From Annona cherimola (lineage: Eukaryota > Streptophyta > Magnoliopsida > Magnoliales > Annonaceae): DNA of 64,000 bases. A program made the translations under genes and the position numbers. This document shows, in pieces, positions 19,538-29,465 of the stretch. A model generated the notes under the pieces. That model was given only the letters and a program-made list of their open reading frames with translations. It made no database searches and was not told where the DNA came from. Where the stretch lies: assembly GCA_030490835.1 (NCBI GenBank), contig CM059972.1, forward strand, positions 47,161,452 through 47,225,451. The letters run 5' to 3'. Within the stretch, counting starts at the first letter, position 1. Each line of letters starts with the position of its first letter.

Positions 19538-19883
19538 ATTTATCTTTATATTTTTGTTAGACACGATTTTTCGTGCACTTGTAAAGACGTAGAAGGATCT
19601 TCTACGCACTTCATTATTATTAAGCATTTTTTTATGGACCATTGTATTCAGCTCTTTTAATCAAGGGTTTTCTCGTTAGAGATGTAAAATCAGAATGTGG
19701 AACACAATGCAAAATATTTCTGTGATGTACTTTTCGGACTCGGTTAAAGAATTGGATGCTTTAAAATTTCGTTGGGAAATTAATTAAGCATTTATTCTCA
19801 AAGCCGCAGGGAAACAATTTTACGTTCAACCAAAAATCAACAGAATGAAATGAATTATATTTTTTTCTCACAAGGCCGGAACA
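19538..19883 (+). other. Terminal part of the 5' LTR (U5)
   Basis: AT-rich, non-repetitive and non-coding. The last bases CCGGAACA are the LTR terminus. Nothing else recognised. Confidence 0.5.
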
Positions 19884-19885
19884 AA

Positions 19886-19905
19886 TGGTGAAACCGACGT
19901 GAAAC
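19886..19905 (+). other. Primer-binding site of the giant element (tRNA-Trp-like)
   Basis: TGGTGAAACCGACGTGAAAC begins two bases after the LTR. As I recall plant tRNA-Trp, 18 of 20 bases would pair with its 3' end. The tRNA identity rests on memory of that tRNA and should be checked. Confidence 0.65.
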
Positions 19906-19997
19906 ATTCTCCCTTCATCTTTAAGAGCTGAAAACTATGGTCTTTATATGCTTATTTTCTCGAACCTAACACTCTGAAATGCTCCTTTGCAGATTTC

Positions 19998-20993
19998 ATG
20001 GCACATTCGATGGCTTTTGGATTTTTGCCTAATGGTGGTTTTGTCATTTCTGAGCCAGACCACATGGATGCGGCTATCCCGCATCATTTTATTCGTGTAC
20101 CAGAGAAGCCGGAGCACCGTGTCTATCGACACGTTGACTACTCTCCTGCAGCGATCAAGCAAAGAAGAGACCGATCTGCACTACTCAAGGAGCCTCTTAT
20201 TGTTCAAGGCTCGAAGACCACTCCTATTCAACCAACAAAGTCTCTGCAGGCGCCCATCCGAATGGGCCCGCCTGCTCGACAGTCAGACTATGCCAAGAAG
20301 TCCGCCCACCGGCTTGCTGCATCAGCCCAACCAGCAGCACAACAACATGCAGGACAACCTATTTTGCAGTCCCATTCCATAAAAAGGTCTGTGAGACAAT
20401 CTACTGCAACTCGGCTAGTGCCAACTAGCCACCCAGAAGCCAATGTTCCCCGAAAAGGGGGCAAAACTGTGCCGAATCCTGTTCGATGCACCATCACTAG
20501 CCAATTTGGTCGGGTTGCCTCAAGGGTTGTTGACCTAGCCCCCCGACTTAACTAAAGTGACACCCAAGAGCGGAAGGAGTTAAGAAGACAAACCAAGTTT
20601 TCTCAGCTGGAGGCTCCATTGGCCGATGGAGGGGACGACCAATTCAAGCCGCAAGGACCTATTATTGTCCGATCCGGTTTAGGCACCCTGCGATTTGTCA
20701 TCCCTGACCCGATGCATTCGCCCCATCAGTCAACCCATGCTCCATCTAGCTCAAAAGCTAGAGTCAAATCTCCAGGTCACTATGATACTGCCAACATAGT
20801 GACGGTTCCTCATCACGTATCAAGGAAACAAAGGAGAAAAGCGCAGCAGAAAAAGCAGTTCGGGAAAACAACTTCCCGGTTAAACTTGAAGGCTTCATCG
20901 CCACTGCCACTAGGACCAAGGCATAGGCTGTTCTCACACCCCGACAAAGGGGTAGGCCGCAAAAGAAGCCACTACAGAACACTGGCAAATTGA
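19998..20993 (+). CDS. ORF1 of the giant element, function unknown, one in-frame stop
   Basis: A single reading frame of 332 codons starting MAHSMAFGFLPNGGFV, interrupted by TAA at 20553-20555. It lies upstream of gag, where Ogre-type elements carry an extra ORF. Composition is basic and rich in Pro, Ser, Gln and His. No domain was recognised. The second half contains HHVSRKQRRKAQQKKQFG, a nuclear-localisation-like basic patch. Its end overlaps the gag frame by four bases, in a different phase. The stop could be a recent mutation or a functional ORF end. No membrane segment or catalytic motif is visible. Confidence 0.5.
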
Positions 20994-23245
20994 GAGTGCC
21001 TCAAAAGCCAAGACTCTCTAACAAGTGGCAGTATCCTCAGAAGCGCCATACAACGTATTCACGTTCGGTGCTCAGGTTGATCCCTAACTTTATACACGAA
21101 AATCAATTCGCCTCGTTGATCAGACTGAAAGAGGATATGACTTATGCGCCTGTTGTGGCCCCGTTCCGAGGAGAGCACCGGATGCCCCACCCCAAGAGAG
21201 AAGCTAAAAGGAGGAGACGTCTCCTCCAGACGACAGAAGTCAACATGGTGGACCTCATCCAGCCAAGCACTTCCAAAGCGTCAGAGATAATAACCCGGTC
21301 AAGGGCAGCCGCAATGCCCATTACACCGCCATTCTGTAGCCTCTCTCATCCTGAAGGGATCAGGGCCGCCCTCCCAAGAGGTCAATTTGAAGCCTCTTAC
21401 ATGGTGGGCGAAGAAGAAGAGGTTCTTACACCCAAGTCTCAGCTCATTCATGACCTCCGGGAGGAGATTAAGAGTATGAAACGGGCTATGGAAACTCAAG
21501 GCAACAAGACATCAGGTTCCCATCAACCACCATCACCAAGGAACCGTCAATCAGTCCATCAGCCCGAGAAACCAATTAGGCAGCAGACCGAGGAAGATGA
21601 AAATGCAGAATTGGAGCAAGGCTTTCTGCAGTTCAATAATCTACGTATCAATACCCCTCGAACGCAAGACGCGCTGGTAAACACACCCATGGGGTCTCCA
21701 CCCAGGTTTATTGCACAGAAGGAGATGGTACATCAGCTTGTGGCCGAATGCCTTCGTCGACAGGCACCTCAACTCACTGGGGTCCCTACAACGACAATCA
21801 ACAGGCCTTATCCCCCAGAGGTTGAAGCGGAGCTGCTACCTAGAGATTTGAAGCCACCAAAGATCCAATTCGATGGGACTGGGAGCGCGTTAAAGCACCT
21901 GGCATCATTCCACTATGCCATGGGCAATTGGGCGCACCATTCGAATTTTTGTCTTCGAATGTTTCCCAATACTCTTTCTGGTGATGCTTTCCAGTGGTAC
22001 ATATCTCTCCCAACCGGCTCAGTTCGAACATGGGAAGAGATGAAAGAAATGTTCACCTCCCGATTCGTTGATACTACACGAGAAGTACAACTATCGGAAT
22101 TATCTACCTTGTCCCAAAAGAAGGACGAGCCGGTTGAAGACTACATCACTAGATGGCAAAGGGCCGCTAACCGATGTCAAGCACCCCTGTCTCAAGCAAT
22201 GAAGGTCAATCTTTGCCGGAATGGCATCAAGACGGAAATCTCGTTGCTGATGAATGAACAGCTAAGTACATTTCAGGCCCTAGCTACAGAAGCTTGTCGA
22301 AAAGAGTATTTGTTGTCTCAACAAAAAGCTTGGAAGAAGGAGTCATCCACAACCATTACATTTAAGAAGAAGAAAACTGGAGAGACCTCTGCGAACACCA
22401 CGGAGGTTAAGAAGCAGCCAGATAAAGCAAAGCCGCCTGTAAAAGAGCAGCCTGCAAGACCCTTCCGAAGGGAGGAAATCCAATATGCCTTTGGGGAAGA
22501 TGACGTGGAGACGCTATTCCAGCACCTCATGTCGACCGGGCTATTCGAGTTGCCCGCCCCAAAAAGGCTAGAAGAAGTTAGACGCACTTCTCACCAGCGA
22601 TATTGCAGTTACCACCGATATGTCGGTCACCCCACTAAGAAGTGTTGGGATCTCCAAGCAATATTGCAAGATTACATCGACAACGGGGTTATAAAACTCA
22701 GTCCTCCAGCGCAAGCTTCATCAAATGTTGTGACAATTGAGATAGCAGAAAAGGGTGATTGTGAAGTGGTTCGAAAACCACCAAGGCTAAGACGGACAAG
22801 AAGGTGTCTCAAAAATTTATACAGAGAAGACAAGAGAATAAGGGATAAGGCCATTCTCCCTTTATTCTCAAGGCACTTGAGGCAATCCTCACGGGTGCAA
22901 CCATTCCTGATCATGGACTTTTTGCAGCCCGAGTTGCTACTCCCGTTCTATCAACGGCTTGCTGGAAGATCACCTCGACCAGAAAAAGAAAGATACATTC
23001 TCGAGGAATTACAGAATATAACTCCATGCGAATTCCCTGAGGATGGTATGTTTTGGGACCTAGATAGCAACAAAGGAGAAATCAAAACTTGCTATCATAT
23101 AAATGCATCTGCGTCCAAGCCTACAAAGCGACGAAGAATTGCCTTGGTGTTTATCCCTAACTACACCAAGTTTGAAGTTGGGATGTCACCGGTAAACCAC
23201 ATCATCACGTATTTACGAGAATCTCGGCTTCTGCCAGCATCCTAG
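20990..23245 (+). CDS. Giant element Gag
   Basis: A 751-codon frame whose first codon is TTG, so the true start may be an internal ATG (for example in the MVDLIQPSTSKASEII region). An N-terminal basic region is followed by a coiled-coil segment (LIHDLREEIKSMKRAMETQ, about residues 150-170). The retrotransposon gag domain is at about 275-450 (LRMFPNTLSGDAFQWYISLP, then WEEMKEMFTSRF and EDYITRWQRAANRC). A Zn-binding motif near 540-560 (YCSYHRYVGHPTKKCWDL) is the C-x2-H-type pattern usual in Tat-type elements. It forms the particle and binds RNA. The frame ends in TAG at 23243-23245, before the gag-like repeats and protease. Confidence 0.8.
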   Translation: MRVPQKPRLSNKWQYPQKRHTTYSRSVLRLIPNFIHENQFASLIRLKEDMTYAPVVAPFRGEHRMPHPKREAKRRRRLLQTTEVNMVDLIQPSTSKASEIITRSRAAAMPITPPFCSLSHPEGIRAALPRGQFEASYMVGEEEEVLTPKSQLIHDLREEIKSMKRAMETQGNKTSGSHQPPSPRNRQSVHQPEKPIRQQTEEDENAELEQGFLQFNNLRINTPRTQDALVNTPMGSPPRFIAQKEMVHQLVAECLRRQAPQLTGVPTTTINRPYPPEVEAELLPRDLKPPKIQFDGTGSALKHLASFHYAMGNWAHHSNFCLRMFPNTLSGDAFQWYISLPTGSVRTWEEMKEMFTSRFVDTTREVQLSELSTLSQKKDEPVEDYITRWQRAANRCQAPLSQAMKVNLCRNGIKTEISLLMNEQLSTFQALATEACRKEYLLSQQKAWKKESSTTITFKKKKTGETSANTTEVKKQPDKAKPPVKEQPARPFRREEIQYAFGEDDVETLFQHLMSTGLFELPAPKRLEEVRRTSHQRYCSYHRYVGHPTKKCWDLQAILQDYIDNGVIKLSPPAQASSNVVTIEIAEKGDCEVVRKPPRLRRTRRCLKNLYREDKRIRDKAILPLFSRHLRQSSRVQPFLIMDFLQPELLLPFYQRLAGRSPRPEKERYILEELQNITPCEFPEDGMFWDLDSNKGEIKTCYHINASASKPTKRRRIALVFIPNYTKFEVGMSPVNHIITYLRESRLLPAS

Positions 23246-23878
23246 GAAACCAGAGTGGAATGCTTCCAGTACTCACTGGGGGAATCAGTGATGTCTTGGT
23301 ACCGAGATAACCATATCGAAGAAATTACCGAGTGGGTCATCTTGATAGACGCATTCTTGGTCCGCTTCCTCTCAAGACAAAGAGAGCAGTTCCCTGGTAA
23401 TTACTTAAGGGAAATACAATACAGTCAAAAATCTACTGCTCACTACGTAAATTATCTCAGAGACAGTAAATGAAGCGATCCCTTAGCCATATGGTTGCCT
23501 GAACCTGAAATGGTCACGAAGTACCTTTCAGACGCAGTATGCCCTCCGACTGACAACGGGTACAAGACCTTTGGAGCCAAAACTTTCATAAAGGCAATCC
23601 GGTGGGTCGGTAACGAAGGCTTCAAACAAGAAGCAATCTTTAGCGACGCTGAAGGTTTTGGGAGGACAAATCAACTCCAAGTTTTGCAAGTATTGTAGTT
23701 AAACGATGCGCCCATTCTTCGAGTGTTCCCTTTCTTAATTAGGGAGTTAAGCTATGATTGGCCGCATATTCAGTTATTCCATGAGAATCATAAGTATGCA
23801 TTGCCGCACTTGTTTGATTATTCACTAGCGGTCTGTCAAAAGGGGTAAACAGAAGAGTTTGCACTCGGGCACTTTGTT
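23246..23878 (+). pseudogene. Degenerate gag-like module 2
   Basis: Fragments at 23255-23473 and 23495-23698. The first reads ESVMSWYRDNH...WVILIDAFLVRFLSRQ, a pattern of the same spacing as the gag domain upstream (FQWYISLP...WEEMKEMFTSRF). It is broken by stops and frame changes and has no zinc motif. I read it as a decayed duplicate of the gag domain; an ancestral multi-domain Gag is the alternative. Confidence 0.45.
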
Positions 23879-25270
23879 TTGAGCTTGGCCCATGACAGTT
23901 GTGCCCTTCTCTGGATCTCCTCTCTTCCCGAAGAAGCATTTGGTTCTTGGGAAGAGTTCGTTGATATGTTTATCCTGAGATTCCACGAATATGAGACAGA
24001 GTTCCCTCCAGAGATGATAGAAGTCATGCACCCCCTATCAGGAGAATCTCAGTACGACTACATTTTGAGATGGATAAACTGCAGAATAATCAACCAAAAA
24101 TTCGATAAAGAAGAAATCATGGTTCATCAGTGCATCAAGTCAATGAGTGGGCATTTTCCTGAAATCCCAAAAATACAGCCATTTTTCTCAGATGTACTAC
24201 GAACATTGGCTACAAACATTCAGGACTCCGCCTCTTCCAATATGGTGCAAGTTGAAGAGGATGTTCTGGAAATTCTTCAATCTGGTCAAATTACACCAGA
24301 AAACAAGGGTAAAGCCCCGGCACAAGAAAGTCCTACTCAGCCAGAACAGCACATACCAGCCAATCAGGGGAAAACCTCAGTAAGCTATGATGTGCTTGAA
24401 CACTTGAAGCGACTCCCTGCTCGACTCAGTATTTACGACGCCTTGCAATTATCGCAAGAAGCCAGGGACACACTGATGAGTGCTCTGACAGATGAAAATG
24501 TCCGTCTTGCTTACCTGGTTGACACCGCTGAATGTGATGAGGTCATTTCATTCACTAATGAGGATATGTTGCTTGGAGACATTAATCACAATCGACCTTT
24601 ATATGTTACGGGCAACCTAGCCGGTGAGCTGGTTAACAGAATCATGATCGATGCCGGGTCTGCAATTAATATCCTGCCCCTTCGAACACTCAGGAGGATC
24701 GAAATTTCTCCATCAGCGCTAAAAGACACTAGTGTGGTGATTCACGGGTTTAATCAAGGGACTCAAAAGGCCATGGGCCTGATTGAGTTGGAACTAAGCA
24801 TAGAAGATTTCTGCACCGAAATCCCATGCTTTGTGATTAATGCTCCGACCTCATATAACTTGCTGTTAGGAAGGCCTTGGCTCCACAGTAATAAGATCAT
24901 CGCATCAACGGTGCATCAATGCTTCAAGTACTGCAAGGATGGAGTCGAAAAAAGGATTTTTGCTGACCATAAATCATTCGCAACGACGGAATCATTTTAC
25001 TCTGATGCTAAGTATTATGACTTGGCATTTGCTGTCAACACATCAATAAAAGCAGTTGAACCAACCACACTAGAAGGGCAACAGGAGGTATCTCAGGCTC
25101 CCCCCGCCCCAGTAAGCACAGACATATTCTCAAAGGGTGAGAAGATGGAAGGTCAAGGTCGTGGTCGAGGGCGCGGTCATGGACGAGGAACGACAAAACC
25201 AAGGGCTCAATTTCAAACCAAATTTGAAAATATGAGCCTCGATCCAGTACATCCACTACCACAACAATGA
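23879..25270 (+). CDS. Gag-like module 3 plus aspartic protease of the giant element
   Basis: A 463-codon frame. Residues about 1-110 again show the gag pattern (CALLWISSLPEEAFGSWEEF, then DMFILRFHEYE and YDYILRWINCR). Residues about 215-365 are a retropepsin: MIDAGSAINILP carries the D-A-G catalytic triplet, with the ILLLGRPWL-type flap-end pattern at YNLLLGRPWLHS. The C-terminus is RG-rich (GQGRGRGRGHGRG), an RNA-binding-like tail. The frame continues after a single TGA at 25268-25270 into the next segment. Protease cleaves Gag-Pol during particle maturation. Confidence 0.75.
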   Translation: MSLAHDSCALLWISSLPEEAFGSWEEFVDMFILRFHEYETEFPPEMIEVMHPLSGESQYDYILRWINCRIINQKFDKEEIMVHQCIKSMSGHFPEIPKIQPFFSDVLRTLATNIQDSASSNMVQVEEDVLEILQSGQITPENKGKAPAQESPTQPEQHIPANQGKTSVSYDVLEHLKRLPARLSIYDALQLSQEARDTLMSALTDENVRLAYLVDTAECDEVISFTNEDMLLGDINHNRPLYVTGNLAGELVNRIMIDAGSAINILPLRTLRRIEISPSALKDTSVVIHGFNQGTQKAMGLIELELSIEDFCTEIPCFVINAPTSYNLLLGRPWLHSNKIIASTVHQCFKYCKDGVEKRIFADHKSFATTESFYSDAKYYDLAFAVNTSIKAVEPTTLEGQQEVSQAPPAPVSTDIFSKGEKMEGQGRGRGRGHGRGTTKPRAQFQTKFENMSLDPVHPLPQQ

Positions 25271-25780
25271 CAGGGGGCAACCATACCACCTCCTACCAGC
25301 TATAGCAACACTGCTGCAGGATCACGGTTCTACTTGGACCTCGAAGTCCTGAAAAAGGTTGCTAAACCGCCTCGAGCCAATTTCCCTAGGTTTGAGGTGG
25401 ATCTGGAAGCTCTTCGGAGATTCCGGAATCAGGCCAATGAGGAAGCCAAGTCACTTTGTTGTGAGAGTGACGGAATGGCCACTGAGGCCGCTCACCAAAA
25501 TCAAAAACCTAAGGAAACGCTCGATGAGGTTTTAGTAATGCTCGTGGGGTTTAATGTATCTGCTCTTAGTGTGCAGGAACCTCAAGATGAAAAATTTGCC
25601 CAAAAACACTTCATAAAGCAATATGGCAAGGTTTACGGTAGCCCTAACAAATCCTCTTGTTTGCCCACGGCTAAGCTCAAGAAATGGGATTTCCATCGCT
25701 ATAGCAGAGAAAGCAAGAAAATTATGGATTTGATGGGATTCTATCCCGATGAACCCACATCTATCAGGTCTCGGAAGTGA
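25271..25780 (+). CDS. Protease-to-RT linker region of the giant element
   Basis: Continues the protease phase after one stop (25268-25270) to 25780, including FYLDLEVLKKVAKPPRANFP. RT begins in another phase, overlapping at 25749. In Ogre elements an intron lies between the protease and RT regions; whether the phase change here is an intron or a mutation is undetermined. No catalytic motif is present. Confidence 0.5.
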   Translation, partial: QGATIPPPTSYSNTAAGSRFYLDLEVLKKVAKPPRANFPRFEVDLEALRRFRNQANEEAKSLCCESDGMATEAAHQNQKPKETLDEVLVMLVGFNVSALSVQEPQDEKFAQKHFIKQYGKVYGSPNKSSCLPTAKLKKWDFHRYSRESKKIMDLMGFYPDEPTSIRSRK

Positions 25781-27134
25781 CATCCCTATCCCCTTATCTG
25801 AAAGACCCTGTGGTTATCAAAAGGTTAACAAAAGACTCGGCCTTGGGTATAAAGAAGAAGAAGACATGGACGTCGCTGCCACCTATTGCATCTCTACAAG
25901 CGAGGACTCCAGCAATGATGAAGAGACGTTAATGGAACCAGAGGATGCTCCACCTGTGATTGAAGATGGAGGGCAGCCTACTATTGATGTACTTGAGGAA
26001 TTCAATCTCGGGACTGAGGAGGACCCGAGACCCATTTTTATTGCCAAAAACCTGGCCCAAAAAGAAAAGGTGGCATTGAGGCAGCTTTTAAGTGAATTCA
26101 AAGATGTTTTTGCTTGGGGGTATTCCGAAATGCCAGGTCTCAACCCCGCAATTGCAATGCACCACCTGCATATTACGCGTGATAAAAAGCCAGTCAAGCA
26201 AGCTCCGAGAAGGTTTCAACCAGAGCTCGAAGAACAAATCATCAAGGAAGTTGAAAAACTCATTGATGCTGAATTCATTCGGGAAATCAAATTTCCAAAA
26301 TGGATTTCTAGCATTGTTCCTGTCAAAAAGAAAAACGGGCAGATCCGCATTTGCGTAGATTTTCGAGATCTAAACGAAGCATGCCCTAAAGATGAATTTC
26401 CTCTTCCTTTCACTGATTTGCTAATCCACAGCACAGCTCTATACGACACATTTTCCTTTATGGATGGATATTCGGGATATAATCAAATCAAGATGGCTCC
26501 AGCAGATGAAGCCGCAACAGCATTTCGAACACCGATGGGTGTCTTTTGCTACAAAGTCATGCCTTTTGGGCTTAAGAATGCTGGCGCAACTTATCAAAGG
26601 GCCATGCAAAATATATTTCATGATGTGTTACACAAACATGTTGAGTGTTATGTCGATGACCTGGTCGTAAGATCTGAAGGTCACAATAGGCATAAAGAAG
26701 ATTTGAGGTTGGTATTTCTGCATCTAAGAAAGTATGATCTCAAGATGAATCCTCTCAAATGTGCATTCGGAGTATCATCTGGAAAATTCCTCGGATTCAT
26801 AATCCGCCAAAGGGGAATTGAGGTCGATCCACTCAAGACAGAAGCAATCCAAAGTATGCCGCCTCCACAAAACCTCATAGAACTTAGGAGTTTCCAAGGC
26901 CAATTGTCGTATATCCGGCGTTTCATCTCCAACTTGTCCGGCTGGTGCCAGCCCTTTCACAAGTTAATGAGAAAAGATACGACTTTCCATTGGGACGCGA
27001 AATGTCAACAGGCTTTTGAAGCCATTAAAGAATTGCTGCAAAATCCTCCTGTTTTGACAACCTCAGTAAAAGGAAAGCCGCTCATTCTTTATATAGCTGC
27101 TAGTCCACAATCACTGGGGGCATTGCTTGCATAA
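25749..27134 (+). CDS. Giant element reverse transcriptase
   Basis: A 461-codon frame, the Ty3-type RT that copies element RNA to DNA. The region RRFQPELEEQIIKEVEKLID opens the fingers. Then KKKNGQIRICVDFRDLNEAC, the palm motif FMDGYSGYNQI, KVMPFGLKNAGATYQRAM, the catalytic CYVDDLVV, and NPLKCAFGVSSGKFLGFI follow. It ends at a TAA (27132-27134) just before the first RNase H region, in frame with it. At this point the conserved family sequence suggests a Gln codon, so CAA to TAA is likely. Enzyme core intact, polyprotein broken. Confidence 0.88.
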   Translation: MNPHLSGLGSDIPIPLSERPCGYQKVNKRLGLGYKEEEDMDVAATYCISTSEDSSNDEETLMEPEDAPPVIEDGGQPTIDVLEEFNLGTEEDPRPIFIAKNLAQKEKVALRQLLSEFKDVFAWGYSEMPGLNPAIAMHHLHITRDKKPVKQAPRRFQPELEEQIIKEVEKLIDAEFIREIKFPKWISSIVPVKKKNGQIRICVDFRDLNEACPKDEFPLPFTDLLIHSTALYDTFSFMDGYSGYNQIKMAPADEAATAFRTPMGVFCYKVMPFGLKNAGATYQRAMQNIFHDVLHKHVECYVDDLVVRSEGHNRHKEDLRLVFLHLRKYDLKMNPLKCAFGVSSGKFLGFIIRQRGIEVDPLKTEAIQSMPPPQNLIELRSFQGQLSYIRRFISNLSGWCQPFHKLMRKDTTFHWDAKCQQAFEAIKELLQNPPVLTTSVKGKPLILYIAASPQSLGALLA

Positions 27135-27185
27135 GAAAATGCTCAAGGCAAAGAACAAGCCGCATATTATCTCAGTCGTCGGTTA

Positions 27186-28409
27186 TTGCAAGCTGAATGT
27201 AATTATTCCTCGATCGAGAAGATTTGTCTAGCATTGGTTTTTGTGGCACAAAAGCTAAGACATTACTTCCTCGCGCATCAGATCATACTTATATCAAAGG
27301 CCGATCCCCTCAAGTTCCTGATCACTAAACCAATGCTTTCAGGACGCCTAGCAAAATGGTCACTGCTGCTGTCTGAGTTTGATATCAAATATGTTCCACG
27401 AAAGGTAGTGAAAGGACAAGTGTTAGCAAATTTCCTAGCAGCCCATCCGCTTGAAGAAGAATTTCCCATCTTAGAAAACCTACCTGATGAGAAGGTTTTC
27501 TATGCAAATGAAGATCCAATGTGGCAAATGTATTTCGATGGCGCTTCAAAGCCATCCGGAGCTAGTGTTGGAATTGTCGTAGTCTCCCCTCATAAAGACT
27601 TATTCCCGCACTCCTACTTTCTTGGAAGAAGCACAATAAATAATGAAGCTGGGTATGAGGCCTTACTCATCGGCATGGAACTTCTTCTACAATCAGATAT
27701 TTTATTTGTGCGAATATTTGGGGACTCTGAATTGGTTATAAAACAGTTAAATAATCAATACGAAGTACACCAGCCCCATTTGCGAAAATATTATGACAAA
27801 GCTCAAACTTTATTGGCAAGGTTCGAAATGGTTTCGGTTGAGCATGTTCCTCGGTCAGAAAATATAGTTGCTGATGCACTATCAAAGTTGGCCAGTATTC
27901 TTGCCTCCAATGAGCTTGATGACATGACAATTCGAGTACAAAGATTAGAAGATGATGAAGAGTTCCAAGTAGATCAAGTTAGATGGTGTGTATCTGAGGT
28001 AACTACAAACAATGATGACTGGTGCATCCCTATCATTAACTACCTCAAATATGGCATTGAACCAGATGATCCAAGCGCGTGGAAGTCATTGAGAAAGGCT
28101 GTTTCACGATATACTGTGTTTCAAGAGGATTTGTACCGGATTGCTTTTGATGGGCTTTGGCTTCGCTGTATTGACGGAAATGATATCTGTCAAGTTCTTC
28201 AAGAGACGCGCTCCAGCGAATGCAGCGCCCACCAATCTGGACGTCGTCTTTATCATAGGATCAAAACGTTGGGCTATTATTGGCCCACAATGGTCCAAGA
28301 CTCCATCAATTTTGTGAAATCCTGTGAAGCCTGCCAAATGCATGGAGATATTTATCATATTCCTGCTTCAGTAATGTCTCCAGCACCTATCTCGTGGCCC
28401 TTCTCTTAG
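27186..28409 (+). CDS. Dual RNase H and integrase zinc domain of the giant element
   Basis: Same frame as RT, after one stop. Residues about 1-95 finish the RT-linked RNase H (SSIEKICLALVFVAQKLRHY and LLSEFDIKYVPRKVVKGQVL). Residues about 110-240 are a second, archaeal-type RNase H with the acidic residues in MYFDGASKPSG, NNEAGYEALL, FGDSELVIKQL and VADALSKLAS. This domain pair is the hallmark of Tat-lineage elements. The integrase zinc region (H-H near LYHRIKTLGYYWP, C-C in CEACQMHG) follows. It ends in a TAG (28407-28409) before WGFDIVGP, where family conservation suggests Gln. Confidence 0.85.
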   Translation: MQAECNYSSIEKICLALVFVAQKLRHYFLAHQIILISKADPLKFLITKPMLSGRLAKWSLLLSEFDIKYVPRKVVKGQVLANFLAAHPLEEEFPILENLPDEKVFYANEDPMWQMYFDGASKPSGASVGIVVVSPHKDLFPHSYFLGRSTINNEAGYEALLIGMELLLQSDILFVRIFGDSELVIKQLNNQYEVHQPHLRKYYDKAQTLLARFEMVSVEHVPRSENIVADALSKLASILASNELDDMTIRVQRLEDDEEFQVDQVRWCVSEVTTNNDDWCIPIINYLKYGIEPDDPSAWKSLRKAVSRYTVFQEDLYRIAFDGLWLRCIDGNDICQVLQETRSSECSAHQSGRRLYHRIKTLGYYWPTMVQDSINFVKSCEACQMHGDIYHIPASVMSPAPISWPFS

Positions 28410-29268
28410 TGGGGCTTTGATATTGTCGGTCCGATAAACCCGTCGTCATCTAAAGGAAACTTATATATTTTAGCTGCTACAGATTATTTCTCCAAATGGG
28501 CAGAAGCTAAAGCTTACAAGAGAGTCCGAGCGCAAGAGGTGGTTGAATTTATCAAGCACAAAATCATCTACCGTTATGGTGTTCCCTATCAAATCACCTC
28601 AGATAATGGCACGCCATTCAAAAATGACAAAGTAAATCAGTTATGCCAAAAGTTTAGAATCAAGCAAGTGTTCTCATCGCCTTATTACCCACAAGGGAAT
28701 GGTCAAGCAGAGGCATTTAACAAAAATATTATTCGAATCCTCAAAAGGACCACTGTGAAAAATAAGCGTGATTGGCACGAGAGGTTACCCGAAGCATTGT
28801 GGGCCTACAGAACCACATATCGAACTGCAACGGGAGCAACACCATATTTGTTACTTTTTGGCGCGGAGGCAGTTTTACCAGTGGAAATTCAGTTAGCATC
28901 CTTAAGGGTTGCCATCCATTCTGGGTTAACTACTGAACAATAAGCTAAACTTCGCTTCGACGAGCTCGAGGCACTAGACGAAAAACGAGTTTTTAGCACG
29001 GCAACGGATCGAACTCTATCAAGCTCGAATGGTCGAAGCATACAATAAAGTCGTGAGGCATCGCTCATTCAAAAGAGGAGATTTGGTGCTAAAGCTACGC
29101 ACAGAGCTTATGGCCGGGGGCAAACTTACCGGCAAATTTGAGCCTAAATGGGAAGGGCCTTACATCATTGAGAGGGTCCATGGCAATGGCACATATGAAG
29201 TTGTTAATTGCGGAAATCAAATGAAAGCAACCATGAATGAGAATTACTTAAAAAGATACTATCCATGA
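28410..29268 (+). pseudogene. Giant element integrase core and C-terminus, broken
   Basis: Continues the same frame: WGFDIVGPINPSS (first Asp), ITSDNGTPFKND (second Asp) and YYPQGNGQAEAFNKNI (Glu) complete the D-D-E triad that inserts element DNA into chromatin. A TAA at 28941-28943 and a one-base phase change near 28985-29000 separate the C-terminal domain (29029-29268: SFKRGDLVLKL, KWEGPYIIERV, ENYLKRYYP). Integration by this copy's own protein is therefore unlikely. Confidence 0.85.
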
Positions 29269-29465
29269 AATTACAAAGAAAGTCATATGTCAAAGTTTTG
29301 CAAAAGAATCTCTACAGCCTCCCTTGTAGAAGGAATGGACTCCTTCAAAACTCGAATGGAGTTCACTACATCAGCAGGAGAAACAGGTAACGGCTCTATC
29401 GATGTCAAATTCTCCCCGCCATGAGCATCATCATCAGATATTTCGACAACTAAGGCAGTTGTCAA

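Larger units (their letters stand above)
14893..19883 (+). repeat. 5' LTR of the giant element (4991 bp)
   Basis: Unusually long LTR. First part (14893 to about 17640) is GC-rich and built from host gene fragments. A block of GTTCCGCGG repeats and a TATA box follow at 17395-17651. The remainder (17700-19883) is AT-rich and made largely of four different tandem repeat arrays. It ends at CCGGAACA before the primer site. The 3' LTR has the same order of parts. Confidence 0.9.
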
